Origin: Paludifilum halophilum
Lineage (GTDB): Bacteria; Bacillota; Bacilli; Thermoactinomycetales; DSM-45169
Assembly: GCF_002245355.1 (NCBI RefSeq)
Contig: NZ_NOWF01000009.1
Span: 62,001 to 126,000, forward strand
Direction of reading: 5' to 3'
DNA length: 64,000 bases
The first letter of the stretch is position 1. Each line of letters begins with the position of its first letter. A program made the translations under genes and the position numbers. Below the pieces are notes generated by a model, which searched no databases, was not told the DNA's origin, and was given only the letters and a program-made list of their open reading frames with translations. Positions 52,762 to 61,065 of the stretch are shown in pieces.

Positions 52762-53831
52762 ACAGAACCGACCTCTCCTTCCCGGCTGGATTTCTCCAGG
52801 TAACTGACAATGCTTCGATAGGAGAGAACGCCCACCAATCGATTCCCTTTAACGACAGGGAGTACCTCTCTGTCCGCTTCTTGAAAGAGCCGAACAGCGT
52901 CTCTCAGCTTCGTATCGTTTTCGATGGCAAGGATGTCGGTTTTCAGGGAGTGCCCATTCCACTCCCCTTTCAGATGACCTTGTTGATCCCGGACATACAA
53001 AGGAAGGCGGACCGGACCTCTCCCCTCCGCTTCTGCCAGGCGTTCCTCTGTTGTCAGATAAGGATCGGCAGGCTCCATCATCACATCGACAGCAGTCAGC
53101 CACGCTGTTTTCCGATCTCCGATGAATTGCCGGACAAAGGAGTTAACCGGACGGGTGATCAGATTCTGAGGGGTGTCGATCTGCACCGCCTCCCCTTGTC
53201 TCATCAGACAAACCCGGTCGCCCAAGGCCATCGCCTCATCCATATCATGGGTGACAAAAACCACGGTCTTTCGGATCTCTTGTTGCAAGTTGCGGATATC
53301 CTGTTGCAGTTGCTCCCGGGTGATCGGATCCAGAGCACTGAAGGGCTCGTCCATCACAATCATCTCGGGGTCGCCCGCCAGCGCCCGCACCACACCGATC
53401 CGTTGTTGCTGTCCCCCGGAGAGCTCCGCCGGCTTTCGTCCCCGGAATACAGAGGGTTCTAATCCCACCATGTCCAATAATTCGTCCACCCGCTTTCGGA
53501 TCCGTTCCTTGCTCCATCGGCGCATCTCCGGTACGACAGCGATATTCTCGGCGACGGTCAGATGGGGAAACAGAGCGATCTGCTGAAGTACATAACCGAT
53601 ATTCCAACGCAGTTCGTGGATGTTGAACGTATGGACCTCTCGGTCCCGGATTCGGATCTCTCCGGTCGTGGGCTCAATCAGACGATTGATCATCTTGAGC
53701 GCCGTCGTCTTTCCACATCCGCTGGGTCCGATCAAGACGAAAAACTCCCCCTCTCGAATCCGGAAATCCAAGGATTTTAAACCCTCCGTTCCATCTTCAA
53801 AAGTTTTGGACACCGAAGAAAAAGTGATCAT
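52758..53831 (-). CDS. Quaternary-amine ABC importer ATP-binding protein with CBS domain
   Basis: The 357-residue ATPase has Walker A GPSGCGKTTALKM, signature ELSGGQQQRIGVV, Walker B MIVMDEPFSALD and H-loop FVTHDMDEA. A C-terminal CBS region (DAVRLFQEADREVLPVV, GVLSYRSIV) follows. The OpuCA/ProV group uses such domains to sense ionic strength or cyclic di-AMP. ATG at 53831 fits the usual N-terminus; a TTG at 53837 is nearer to AAAGGG and is possible. It is first in the operon. Confidence 0.92.
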   Translation of the reverse strand: MITFSSVSKTFEDGTEGLKSLDFRIREGEFFVLIGPSGCGKTTALKMINRLIEPTTGEIRIRDREVHTFNIHELRWNIGYVLQQIALFPHLTVAENIAVVPEMRRWSKERIRKRVDELLDMVGLEPSVFRGRKPAELSGGQQQRIGVVRALAGDPEMIVMDEPFSALDPITREQLQQDIRNLQQEIRKTVVFVTHDMDEAMALGDRVCLMRQGEAVQIDTPQNLITRPVNSFVRQFIGDRKTAWLTAVDVMMEPADPYLTTEERLAEAEGRGPVRLPLYVRDQQGHLKGEWNGHSLKTDILAIENDTKLRDAVRLFQEADREVLPVVKGNRLVGVLSYRSIVSYLEKSSREGEVGSV

Positions 53832-54296
53832 TCCCAATCACGCCCTTTTGTCAACTTTGTCAGCCTAATCCATTCGGAGGAATCACTTGTCCATTCCTGA
53901 TTCCTGTATCGACGAAACGTCCTTTTTTCAGGATGCCGAAGATGACATCTTTTTGAATTTTTGTCGAGCATCGGGGATGAATCGGCAGGAAGAATCCAAA
54001 AACAGATCAAAATCATGTACAATAAGTCAGGAGGGTTTGATCCATGAGACCGGTAGAGCATTTGAAGTGTTGCGCCCCGCCCGGTAACGAAGTCGGGAGG
54101 GTGATAGGCCGGCGGAGATCCTTTGCACTCATTTCAGTACCAGTCTCGCCACCCGGTCTCTCTATGCGTTTTTTGCAAGAAATCGGGGACGCCTGCCAGC
54201 CCGACCGACCGCCTCGGCAAGGGATCAAACCGATCAAAGTGACTTTGAAGGGGCCCTGTGATCGACATTCAATCCAGAAAGAAATGGGGAAGCATG
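53832..54296. other. Long intergenic region with a possible structured leader
   Basis: Between the importer and the next plus-strand gene lies a 465-base gap. GAGACCGG at 54046-54053 is complemented by CCGGTCTC at 54153-54160, enclosing a GC-rich segment with smaller pairs. An AGGAGGG with good spacing precedes an ATG at 54044 that opens an 88-codon frame, but its product is not recognisable. It could be a structured 5' leader of the downstream gene, a small gene or chance. Confidence 0.35.
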
Positions 54297-54758
54297 ATGA
54301 TCGGTTATAAAATTGCTCTTTTTGTTCACATTTTAAGCATTGCCACCTGGTTCGGCGGATTGACCGTAATGGCCGTATGGCTTCGCAAATCGACGGCATT
54401 GCACCAGTCCGGAATCTCCATGAGTAAAAGCCTGGAAAACGTTCACAACCTCAACGTTCGAATGATGGTACCGGTGGCTGTCCTGGCCCTGGCGGCGGGA
54501 ATGTACATGCTGGTCACCGGAACCTGGGGGGCGGATCAACCCTTGTGGTTAACTGTTAAAGAGCGTTTCGGCAGCCTGTTCGTCCTGTTGTATATCATCG
54601 GTCTGCCCCTTTATGGCGGCAAACTGTTGAAAAAAGTGCAAAGCGAAAAAGACGAGTCCACCATGGCCTCCACCGTTAAGCGTTATATCGGCTTACTCAA
54701 CTTCAGTCTCTTGGCAATGCTGGTGATCATTGTGTTCGTCACTTTTCAAATCGTTTAA
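54297..54758 (+). CDS. Small four-helix membrane protein (DUF2269/CopD-like)
   Basis: The 153-residue protein has four predicted membrane helices: IGYKIALFVHILSIATWFGG, MMVPVAVLALAAGMYMLVTG, FGSLFVLLYIIGLPLYGG and LNFSLLAMLVIIVFVTFQIV. The first carries HILSIATWFGG, reminiscent of DUF2269 and CopD-like proteins whose helix histidines can bind heme or copper. ATG at 54297 is seven bases from GGGG; ATG at 54294 is equally possible. It ends in a strong terminator. Function unknown. Confidence 0.72.
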   Translation: MIGYKIALFVHILSIATWFGGLTVMAVWLRKSTALHQSGISMSKSLENVHNLNVRMMVPVAVLALAAGMYMLVTGTWGADQPLWLTVKERFGSLFVLLYIIGLPLYGGKLLKKVQSEKDESTMASTVKRYIGLLNFSLLAMLVIIVFVTFQIV

Positions 54759-54796
54759 AGCGGATCCACACCCGGCAACATCAAAATCGCCATCAG

Positions 54797-54857
54797 AACC
54801 GTTTTTCCACCAACCTCGCCGCATGGCGGCACAGGTGCTTGGAAAAACGGTTTTTTT
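54797..54857 (+). terminator. Terminator of the small membrane protein gene
   Basis: AACCGTTTTTCCA pairs with TGGAAAAACGGTT across a GC-rich loop and is followed by a T run. Confidence 0.85.
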
Positions 54858-55028
54858 CCTCTTCGGGCTACTTTGATCGATTTGATCCGTTCTCTGTTCA
54901 CATTTTATATACATCTAAAAGTATGTTAGATTGTATCATGAATATCGCTCTTCCCATACAAGAAGGCTGTACATCATGGACTTATTTTCATTACCCAAGC
55001 ACATGAATGGCAAGGAGTGTTGAACGAC

Positions 55029-55820
55029 TTGAAGAAACGACGATTGACACAGATTCTGATACTGATGACCGCTTTATTGCTGGTAGCGGTCGGATGTGCC
55101 AACCACACGGAAAACGGAAAAAACACAGACGGGGAGAATCAGGCGGACCCCGATCCCAATCCCGCAAAAAAATATGAGATGGCCGTCCTCTACCAACAAA
55201 AAAGCGCAGAGGCCCACGCTTTACAAGTACAAGCCTACAATATGGCGAAAAAACGTCTGGATGAATATCTGGAAAACAAAAAGGGCGATCAAAAACCGGC
55301 CATTGTCATCGATTTAGACGAAACGGTACTGGATAATACCCCTCACCTGGCTATGGGTGTCAAAGAAGGCTTTGACTACACCGAATGGGGGGAAGAATGG
55401 GACACTTGGGTAAAAGCGGCAAGCGCGGACCTTATTCCCGGATCCAAAGAGTTCTTAAATCATGCCGACCAAAAAGGGGTCAAGATTTTTTATGTTTCCA
55501 ACCGGGTCGTCGAAAATGAGGAAGCGACCATCAAAAATCTGAAAAAATTGGACCTTCCTCAGGCAACCAAAGATAACGTCCGTCTTAAAGGTCCGTCCAA
55601 AAAAGAACGGCGCGGCGCCATTAAAAAAGAAAATTATGATATCGCATTGCTGATCGGTGATACCCTTCACGACTTCTCCGACGAATTTTCCGGTGAGTCA
55701 TCCGAAGACCGAAACGCGGCTGTTGAAAAAATGAAGGACGAATTTGGGGATCGATTTATCATCCTTCCCAACCCCACTTATAACGAGTGGACCCATGCCG
55801 AATTGGAAAGTTGGAAGTAA
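55029..55820 (+). CDS. 5'-nucleotidase, lipoprotein e(P4) family (HAD acid phosphatase)
   Basis: The 263-residue protein starts with a lipoprotein signal (KKRRLTQILILMTALLL, lipobox VAVGCAN). Its class C acid phosphatase domain has the HAD nucleophile motif VIDLDETVLDNTPH near residue 97, then FYVSNRVVENE and LIGDTLHDFSDEF. Family members hydrolyse nucleoside 5'-monophosphates outside the cell. TTG at 55029 gives a good signal sequence with AAGGAG eleven bases upstream. Just upstream, ATCTAA / TTAGAT arms around 54912-54930 may be an operator. A terminator follows. Confidence 0.92.
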   Translation: MKKRRLTQILILMTALLLVAVGCANHTENGKNTDGENQADPDPNPAKKYEMAVLYQQKSAEAHALQVQAYNMAKKRLDEYLENKKGDQKPAIVIDLDETVLDNTPHLAMGVKEGFDYTEWGEEWDTWVKAASADLIPGSKEFLNHADQKGVKIFYVSNRVVENEEATIKNLKKLDLPQATKDNVRLKGPSKKERRGAIKKENYDIALLIGDTLHDFSDEFSGESSEDRNAAVEKMKDEFGDRFIILPNPTYNEWTHAELESWK

Positions 55821-55847
55821 GTGTTGTCCCCAAGATCAAGATCAACC

Positions 55848-55884
55848 AAAATCCCCCCCTCATCCTTGGAGGGGGGGGATTTTA
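55848..55884. terminator. Terminator between phosphatase and sugar kinase genes
   Basis: AAAATCCCCCCCTC pairs with GAGGGGGGGGATTTT between convergent genes. It fits both directions. Confidence 0.85.
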
Positions 55885-56008
55885 CGATCCGGAACAAATA
55901 TGAAGGATGGCTTGAAATGAACACGGCTGATTCCAAAATCATACGTGTAATTGACTTCGGGACTGGGCCCGGGAGATGTCCACCAACCAGCGGATAAACC
56001 TTTCGGTA

Positions 56009-56923
56009 CTACCCGTGCTTCTGCAGCTCCTGGATCGCTAAAAAATAAGCTCCTTTCGTTGAAGGAACATCTTGTTCCACAAAATCCGCCTGTGGAATCG
56101 ATTCCTTTACCCATTGAACGAAAGCCTCTCTCACCGGTGAGACGGAAAGAAGAACGCCTCCCTTCAGCCCGATGGCTACTCGGCGCTGAAAATCCAGCTT
56201 CCGGTGAAGACGGACGGTCTGTTCGGCCAATTCCCGGCCGGCCCGTTCCAGGAGAGAACGGGAAAAGGGATCACCTCCATCCGCCTCCTCGGCCACGATG
56301 GGGACGACCGCAGCGATTTCTGCCTTGGATGATTCATAGATCAAAGTCTTGATATCATGGACCCGGTCAATGTCCAACCTTCGGAGGAGGGCCCGGCTCA
56401 AGGGGCCGCGGGTCCGACTCTCTTCCTCCTCCCGAATCATCTGCCTGAAGGCCTCGATTGCGATCCAATAACCGCTTCCCTCGTCCCCCAACAAATGACC
56501 CCAGCCACCAGTGAAAGCGACTCTTCCCCGGCAGACACCCCAACTGATCGAACCTGTCCCGGAAATCGTCAGAATGCCGTCCTTTCCTTCCAGAGACGCG
56601 GCATGGGCGATCATCGCATCGTTGGCCAGTGAAATCCTCGTACGGAATCGTTCCTTCAACCGCTGTTCCAAATCCGCTCGGTGAGGCGTTCCCTCAATCC
56701 CCGCCAAGCCGAGATAGATATAGGCGCAATCCAAACCCTTCAGCGGTTCCCGGCACCGATCGATCGCTTCTTCGATATTTTGGGCCGCCTGCTCGGGATC
56801 CACCACCAGATTGCCGAACCCGGAGACCCCCCGGCTCCATTCTTCCCCATCCCCATCAAAGGCGACAGCCTCTGTCTTGGTACCGCCTCCGTCCACTCCG
56901 ATCACATATTTCACGGATGACAC
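56009..56923 (-). CDS. BadF/BadG-type amino sugar kinase (GlcNAc/MurNAc kinase-like)
   Basis: The 304-residue ASKHA-fold protein has the phosphate-1 motif IGVDGGGTKTEAVAF, LANDAMIAHAAS, phosphate-2 ILTISGTGSISWG and GHLLGDEGSGYWIA. This group includes eukaryote-type N-acetylglucosamine kinase and clostridial MurK, which phosphorylate GlcNAc and MurNAc with ATP. GTG at 56923 follows directly after the stop of the mupG-like gene, so translation is coupled. In this operon it would phosphorylate the free sugar left after disaccharide-phosphate cleavage. Substrate is inferred from context. Confidence 0.87.
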   Translation of the reverse strand: MSSVKYVIGVDGGGTKTEAVAFDGDGEEWSRGVSGFGNLVVDPEQAAQNIEEAIDRCREPLKGLDCAYIYLGLAGIEGTPHRADLEQRLKERFRTRISLANDAMIAHAASLEGKDGILTISGTGSISWGVCRGRVAFTGGWGHLLGDEGSGYWIAIEAFRQMIREEEESRTRGPLSRALLRRLDIDRVHDIKTLIYESSKAEIAAVVPIVAEEADGGDPFSRSLLERAGRELAEQTVRLHRKLDFQRRVAIGLKGGVLLSVSPVREAFVQWVKESIPQADFVEQDVPSTKGAYFLAIQELQKHG

Positions 56924-58012
56924 CTACTTTTTCAGAGCGAACCGAAACGGTTCCCAGGGTTCCAAAAGCTGTAACAGAAAACGTTCCTCCTCGATCATGC
57001 GCCCCACCACGTTGGTTTTACCTTCATTCTTCATCGCCTTACGGGCGATCTGGAGCTCCCCTTTGTACTGACCGTATGCCTGGTTGTCGATCAAGATATC
57101 CCCTGGCCGAATCTCCCGGGTGTCATGAGGGGGAAAGGCTTCATCTTTGTACTTGACACGGCTCTGAGTGGAACGGACGACATAGTCCGATACGTCCCCG
57201 CGGTTGAAGTGAGGCTCTTCCAGGATGATTTTCCGCTCCAGGTCTGTCGTCGCCTCCTCCAACTCCACCTGAAAGGTGAGCATCCCGGGATCGATTTCGC
57301 TTAATGCCTTCAACTCTTCCTCCGAAGCGTAGGCGTTGGCGATCATCACATCATCGATCAGCCCCGTAGCGAACAAATGTTTTGCCTGTGTCACCGAAGG
57401 TAGCTCCCGGTGGATCTCCAAAGTGCACAACCCTTCCGTGACCGGCCAGGGGCCGAAAGTGGCCGCCTGGGAATTGATGAAGGCGGCGGTTCGGAGTCCC
57501 TCCTCCTTAAAGGAACGGCTGCATCGGATGAAATGATCGTAGGACAATCCGGTATACCGGTGGGGATAAAAGTTATGACTCCCGATCAACCGATCGCGAT
57601 TCGGCTTGAAACTGAGGATGTTTTCCATTCCCTTGGGGCCGCCACTCATATTGATTTCAATCTTCAAATCGTAGGGATTATGGGTCATCATCGCCTCTTC
57701 ATGCCCCGTAAACCCGATATCCAGCCGAATTCCGCAGACACCCAGATCACGGAAAAAGGAGAGATCCTGATAAGAAATCCCCAATTGATCAAACACCCGG
57801 GGGGCAACATCCACCAGGACCTGCATATCCAACTCGCGGGCAAACTGAACCGTCTCTCGGAACCGATCCATCACCCGCTCTTTGTTTCCCTCCGCGGAGA
57901 GGAGACAGGTAAAAATGCGCCGAAATCCGTAACCATGAGCCTGTCGGATATATGCCCGATCCTGTTCGGCGGAAGAATGCTCCGGATAAATGGAAATACC
58001 CAGCTGTTTCAT
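56924..58012 (-). CDS. mupG: MupG family 6-phospho-N-acetylmuramidase-like protein (DUF871)
   Basis: The 362-residue protein has a TIM-barrel part beginning LGISIYPEHSSAEQDRAYI with RIFTCLLSAEG, VLVDVAPRVFDQLG, GIRLDIGF and GSHNFYPHRYTGL. A smaller C-terminal domain has DNQAYGQYKGELQIARK. This is the DUF871 family, whose S. aureus member MupG cleaves MurNAc-6-phosphate-GlcNAc from cell-wall turnover. AGGAGCG precedes the ATG. It lies between PTS IIA and a sugar kinase, so it likely cleaves the phosphorylated disaccharide brought in by this PTS. No murQ or murP is near; another GlcNAc disaccharide is possible. Confidence 0.87.
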   Translation of the reverse strand: MKQLGISIYPEHSSAEQDRAYIRQAHGYGFRRIFTCLLSAEGNKERVMDRFRETVQFARELDMQVLVDVAPRVFDQLGISYQDLSFFRDLGVCGIRLDIGFTGHEEAMMTHNPYDLKIEINMSGGPKGMENILSFKPNRDRLIGSHNFYPHRYTGLSYDHFIRCSRSFKEEGLRTAAFINSQAATFGPWPVTEGLCTLEIHRELPSVTQAKHLFATGLIDDVMIANAYASEEELKALSEIDPGMLTFQVELEEATTDLERKIILEEPHFNRGDVSDYVVRSTQSRVKYKDEAFPPHDTREIRPGDILIDNQAYGQYKGELQIARKAMKNEGKTNVVGRMIEEERFLLQLLEPWEPFRFALKK

Positions 58013-58059
58013 GTCGAAACGCTCCTATCCTTTAAGAAAGAGTCGATGCGCGGCAAGGG

Positions 58060-58383
58060 TCAGCCCTCTTCCTTCAGTTTTTTGACGATGCGTATCATGT
58101 GTTCCACCAACTTCTGTTCACTGGCCGCTGTCATCAGATGGTCCTGGGCATGAATGAGCAACAAGGACTTTTCATATTGCGACCCGTTGATCTCGGATTG
58201 AATCAGCCGCGTTTGAGTCTCGTGAGCTTTCCCCAGTTCCTCTTCCGAGTCTTTGATCAGACTGTCCGCTCGATCAAACTGAAAATCCTCCGCCGCTTTC
58301 AAAGCATCATAGGCCAATCCCCTAGCGTTTCCTGCATGCGTGATGATCTCGAAAATATCCTGCTCGATATGGGTCGTTTCCAT
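58060..58383 (-). CDS. PTS lactose/cellobiose-type IIA component
   Basis: The 107-residue all-helical protein has the phospho-histidine His78 in LLIHAQDHLMTA, at the position known from lactose IIA, and the trimer helix AYDALKAAEDFQF. It passes phosphate from HPr to IIB. ATG at 58383 follows GGGGGAGG. It is the second gene of the minus-strand operon. Confidence 0.95.
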   Translation of the reverse strand: METTHIEQDIFEIITHAGNARGLAYDALKAAEDFQFDRADSLIKDSEEELGKAHETQTRLIQSEINGSQYEKSLLLIHAQDHLMTAASEQKLVEHMIRIVKKLKEEG

Positions 58384-58432
58384 GTGGACCTCCCCCTGCA
58401 AGAATGTAAGGAACTATCCGAAAAGCTGAAGA

Positions 58433-58735
58433 TCAAGCTCGGGTCTTTTTAATCTGTTCCAATACTTTAGGAGCTCCGATCGGGGTGTACCCCATCGGCG
58501 GGATCAATTCCACCGGGATGTTCAACCGGTCTCCGATTCCCTTCAATGTCTCGTATTGGTGTTTCACCTGAGGAGCAACCAAACCCATATCATGGCCGGG
58601 AAGCTCATTTTCAAATTCAGTGGTTCCTACTGCTTTGATTTCCAGATCGAATCCTTCCTTCTCCGCCGCCTCCTTGATCGCCTTTACCACAATGGCGCTG
58701 GACATACCGCCCGAACATACCATGAGAACTTTCAT
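58433..58735 (-). CDS. PTS lactose/cellobiose-type IIB component
   Basis: The 100-residue protein begins MKVLMVCSGGMSSAIVVKAI with the phospho-cysteine Cys7 and has GLVAPQVKHQYETLK and PPMGYTPIGAPKVL. It receives phosphate from IIA and gives it to sugar bound to IIC, which is encoded on the other strand 1 kb away. It is the first gene of its operon, downstream of an operator-promoter. Confidence 0.95.
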   Translation of the reverse strand: MKVLMVCSGGMSSAIVVKAIKEAAEKEGFDLEIKAVGTTEFENELPGHDMGLVAPQVKHQYETLKGIGDRLNIPVELIPPMGYTPIGAPKVLEQIKKTRA

Positions 58736-58833
58736 CGAGTAACAGCCCCCTTTGATTCCCTTCCGTTTTTAAACCATCAGTTTGTGTAAACGCATACAAA
58801 AAAGAGCGCAAATACAGATGACTTCACCATTTC

Positions 58834-58870
58834 ATAATAATACAAAATTATCTAGTTGTCTATACCTTTA
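58834..58870 (-). promoter_or_regulatory. Promoter and 19-bp operator of the IIB-IIA-mupG-kinase operon
   Basis: On the minus strand TAAAGGTATAGACAACTAG (58870-58852) is identical to the site at 59665-59683. A promoter TAGACA (58862-58857), 17 bases, TATTAT (58839-58834) overlaps it. The operator also overlaps the stop codon of the regulator gene. Confidence 0.75.
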
Positions 58871-59611
58871 GCCATTCGAATCCGTCCGATTTCGATGCAT
58901 ACCCACAACAAATTTGTACCGATCGCCTCGGTATGCGGAATAAACGATTTCCAGCGGGGTCTCATCCTCCAAATAACTGAACCGTTTGATCAATAGCAAA
59001 GGGGCCCCTTCAGCGATACCCAATGTCCGGCTTTCCGCTTCCCTCGCCACCGACGACTCCAGTTCCTGTGTCGCATAACCGATCGTCATCCCCAGTTCCT
59101 TTTCCACATAACCATAGAGCGAGCCGTAAACATCCTCCTCTGTTAACCCCCGAACGAGATCCTCGGACAGGTACGTGATTTCCAGAGCCATCGGAAGATC
59201 GTCGGCGGAACGTACGCGTTTGATCTCGTACATCTCCCCTCCGTCGGGGATTTGCAACTGTTCGGCGATCGGGCCGGAGGCGGATACCGTGCGGAAATCG
59301 AGCAATCGAGTCCCCGGCTTCATCCCCCGCCCTTTCATATCCTCTGTAAAACTGGTGAGACCGAACAATTTTTGTTGGATTTTTCGACGAGCGACAAAGG
59401 TGCCCCTGCCGATCTGCCGAATGAGATACCCATCACTGACCAAGTTCGTGACCGCCTGACGAACTGTCATCCGACTGATATGATACATTTCGGAGAATTC
59501 TCTTTCCGAAGGGATCATATCCCCTTCCCGCCATTCACCTTTATCGATCCGTTCTTTGATCGCTTCCTCGATCTGATAATAAATAGGCATCGGCGAATGC
59601 TTGTCTATCAT
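58868..59611 (-). CDS. GntR family regulator (HutC/NagR subfamily)
   Basis: The 247-residue protein has an N-terminal winged helix (PIYYQIEEAIKERIDKGEW, IPSEREFSEMYHISRMTVRQA, GRGTFVA). A C-terminal UTRA ligand domain (GLTSFTEDMKGRGMKPGT, YEIKRVRSADDLPMALEITY, YRGDRYKFVVG) follows, as in B. subtilis NagR/YvoA, which responds to GlcN-6-P or GlcNAc-6-P. It lies between two operons for amino sugar uptake, with an identical 19-bp site at each promoter. It probably represses both and itself. Start ATG at 59611. Confidence 0.92.
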   Translation of the reverse strand: MIDKHSPMPIYYQIEEAIKERIDKGEWREGDMIPSEREFSEMYHISRMTVRQAVTNLVSDGYLIRQIGRGTFVARRKIQQKLFGLTSFTEDMKGRGMKPGTRLLDFRTVSASGPIAEQLQIPDGGEMYEIKRVRSADDLPMALEITYLSEDLVRGLTEEDVYGSLYGYVEKELGMTIGYATQELESSVAREAESRTLGIAEGAPLLLIKRFSYLEDETPLEIVYSAYRGDRYKFVVGMHRNRTDSNG

Positions 59612-59664
59612 GACATCATCTCACCTCTTTTCATCCGCCATCCAACGCAATCCTCTTAATATTA

Positions 59665-59702
59665 TAAAGGTATAGACAACTAGTAGTCTAGTGTATTATG
59701 AT
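59665..59702 (+). promoter_or_regulatory. Promoter and 19-bp operator of the IIC-GH4 operon
   Basis: TAAAGGTATAGACAACTAG at 59665-59683 matches the minus-strand copy exactly. TAGACA (59673-59678) and TATGAT (59697-59702) are 18 bases apart. TAGAC and GTCTA form an additional inverted pair at 59673-59690. It also lies upstream of gntR on the other strand, so autoregulation is likely. Confidence 0.75.
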
Positions 59703-59738
59703 GAAAGCGCTACCTTACTCCATAGAGGAGGGAGTCCG

Positions 59739-61028
59739 TTGGAAAAGTTTTTAACCTGGATTGAACGAACCCTGATGCCGCCGATGGCCCGGTTGTCCGA
59801 GCAAAGGCATCTCCGGGCCATCCGCGACGGGATTGTCGCTACTCTACCTTTGGTTATTGTAGGCGCATTTTTCTTAATTATCGCAAACCCTCCAATCCCG
59901 TCTCTCGCTGATATGGTAGAACCTTATACGGAGGATATTCTAGTCCCCTTCCGTCTCACGCTGGGATTGATGGCCCTGTATGCCGCTTTCGGGATGGGCC
60001 AAAGCCTGGCTCGATCCTATGACTTGGACGGCCTCTCCGGCGGGCTTTTGACCACTGCCGCCTTCCTGATGGTCACGATCCCGGTCCATGTGGAGACCCC
60101 GAAGGAGGACCCCCTGGGCTATGTCATCCCGATGGAAAACCTCGGCGGATCCGGGCTGTTCGTCTCTATCCTGGCCATGTTACTCGCCGTCGAAACCCTG
60201 CGCCTGATTAAAAAATCCGGCTTTATGATCAAGCTGCCGGAATCCGTTCCCTCTTCTGTGGCCCGTTCCTTTGAGGCGCTGGTTCCCGCATCCGTGATCG
60301 TCCTGGTTGTGTGGATTGTACGCGTCTTATTGGATATCGACGTTCACGAAGTGATAGCGGCCATCTTCCAACCGCTGACCGCTTTTGCGGGAAACAATTT
60401 TCTCGGAGCGTTGATTCCGGTTATATTCATTATGTTGCTATGGGGGGCCGGCATCCACGGAGTGGCTGTGATCGGAACCGCGTTTTACCCGATCTGGTAT
60501 GCCCTGTTGGATGAAAACTCCGCCGCCGCCGCGGCGGGAAATCCCCTGCCCAACATCATCGTGGAACCCTTTTTCCAGTGGTTCGTCTGGATCGGCGGTT
60601 CAGGGACGACGATCGCCCTCACCTTGTTTATGTGTTTCTCCCGATCCGCCTATTTGAAGCAAGTCGGCCGCTTCTCGATCGTCCCCGGGATCTTCAATAT
60701 CAACGAACCGGTCATCTTCGGAGCACCGATGGTGATGAATCCCATCCTGTTCATCCCCTTCATGCTGGCTCCGATCCTGTGTACGATTACAACGTATCTG
60801 GCTTATACCTTCGACCTGGTCAACCGGATTGCCGTTATGGTCCCCTGGACCCTGCCGGGACCCGTTGGCGCATATATGGCCACCGGCGGTGACTGGCGCG
60901 CGATTGTACTCGTCCTGATCAACATCGTTCTCTCCGGACTCGTCTACTGGCCGTTCTATAAAATGTACGAAAAGAAAATGCTCAAGGAAGAGACCGGGGA
61001 CGGAAAGTCGGAAACACAAACTGCTTAA
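59739..61028 (+). CDS. PTS lactose/cellobiose-type IIC permease
   Basis: The 429-residue membrane protein begins EKFLTWIERTLMPPMARL and has HLRAIRDGIVATLPLVIVG, GGSGTTIALTLFMCFSRS and the sugar-site signature FNINEPVIFGAPMVMNP. This is the CelB/ChbC type, which imports beta-linked disaccharides such as cellobiose or chitobiose. TTG at 59739 has GGAGGG seven bases upstream; a longer frame lacks a signal. It works with IIB and IIA encoded divergently. No IIA or IIB domain is fused. Confidence 0.94.
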   Translation: MEKFLTWIERTLMPPMARLSEQRHLRAIRDGIVATLPLVIVGAFFLIIANPPIPSLADMVEPYTEDILVPFRLTLGLMALYAAFGMGQSLARSYDLDGLSGGLLTTAAFLMVTIPVHVETPKEDPLGYVIPMENLGGSGLFVSILAMLLAVETLRLIKKSGFMIKLPESVPSSVARSFEALVPASVIVLVVWIVRVLLDIDVHEVIAAIFQPLTAFAGNNFLGALIPVIFIMLLWGAGIHGVAVIGTAFYPIWYALLDENSAAAAAGNPLPNIIVEPFFQWFVWIGGSGTTIALTLFMCFSRSAYLKQVGRFSIVPGIFNINEPVIFGAPMVMNPILFIPFMLAPILCTITTYLAYTFDLVNRIAVMVPWTLPGPVGAYMATGGDWRAIVLVLINIVLSGLVYWPFYKMYEKKMLKEETGDGKSETQTA

Positions 61029-61065
61029 TCGGCGAAATGTTGTATAACATGAGGAGGGTCTTTCT

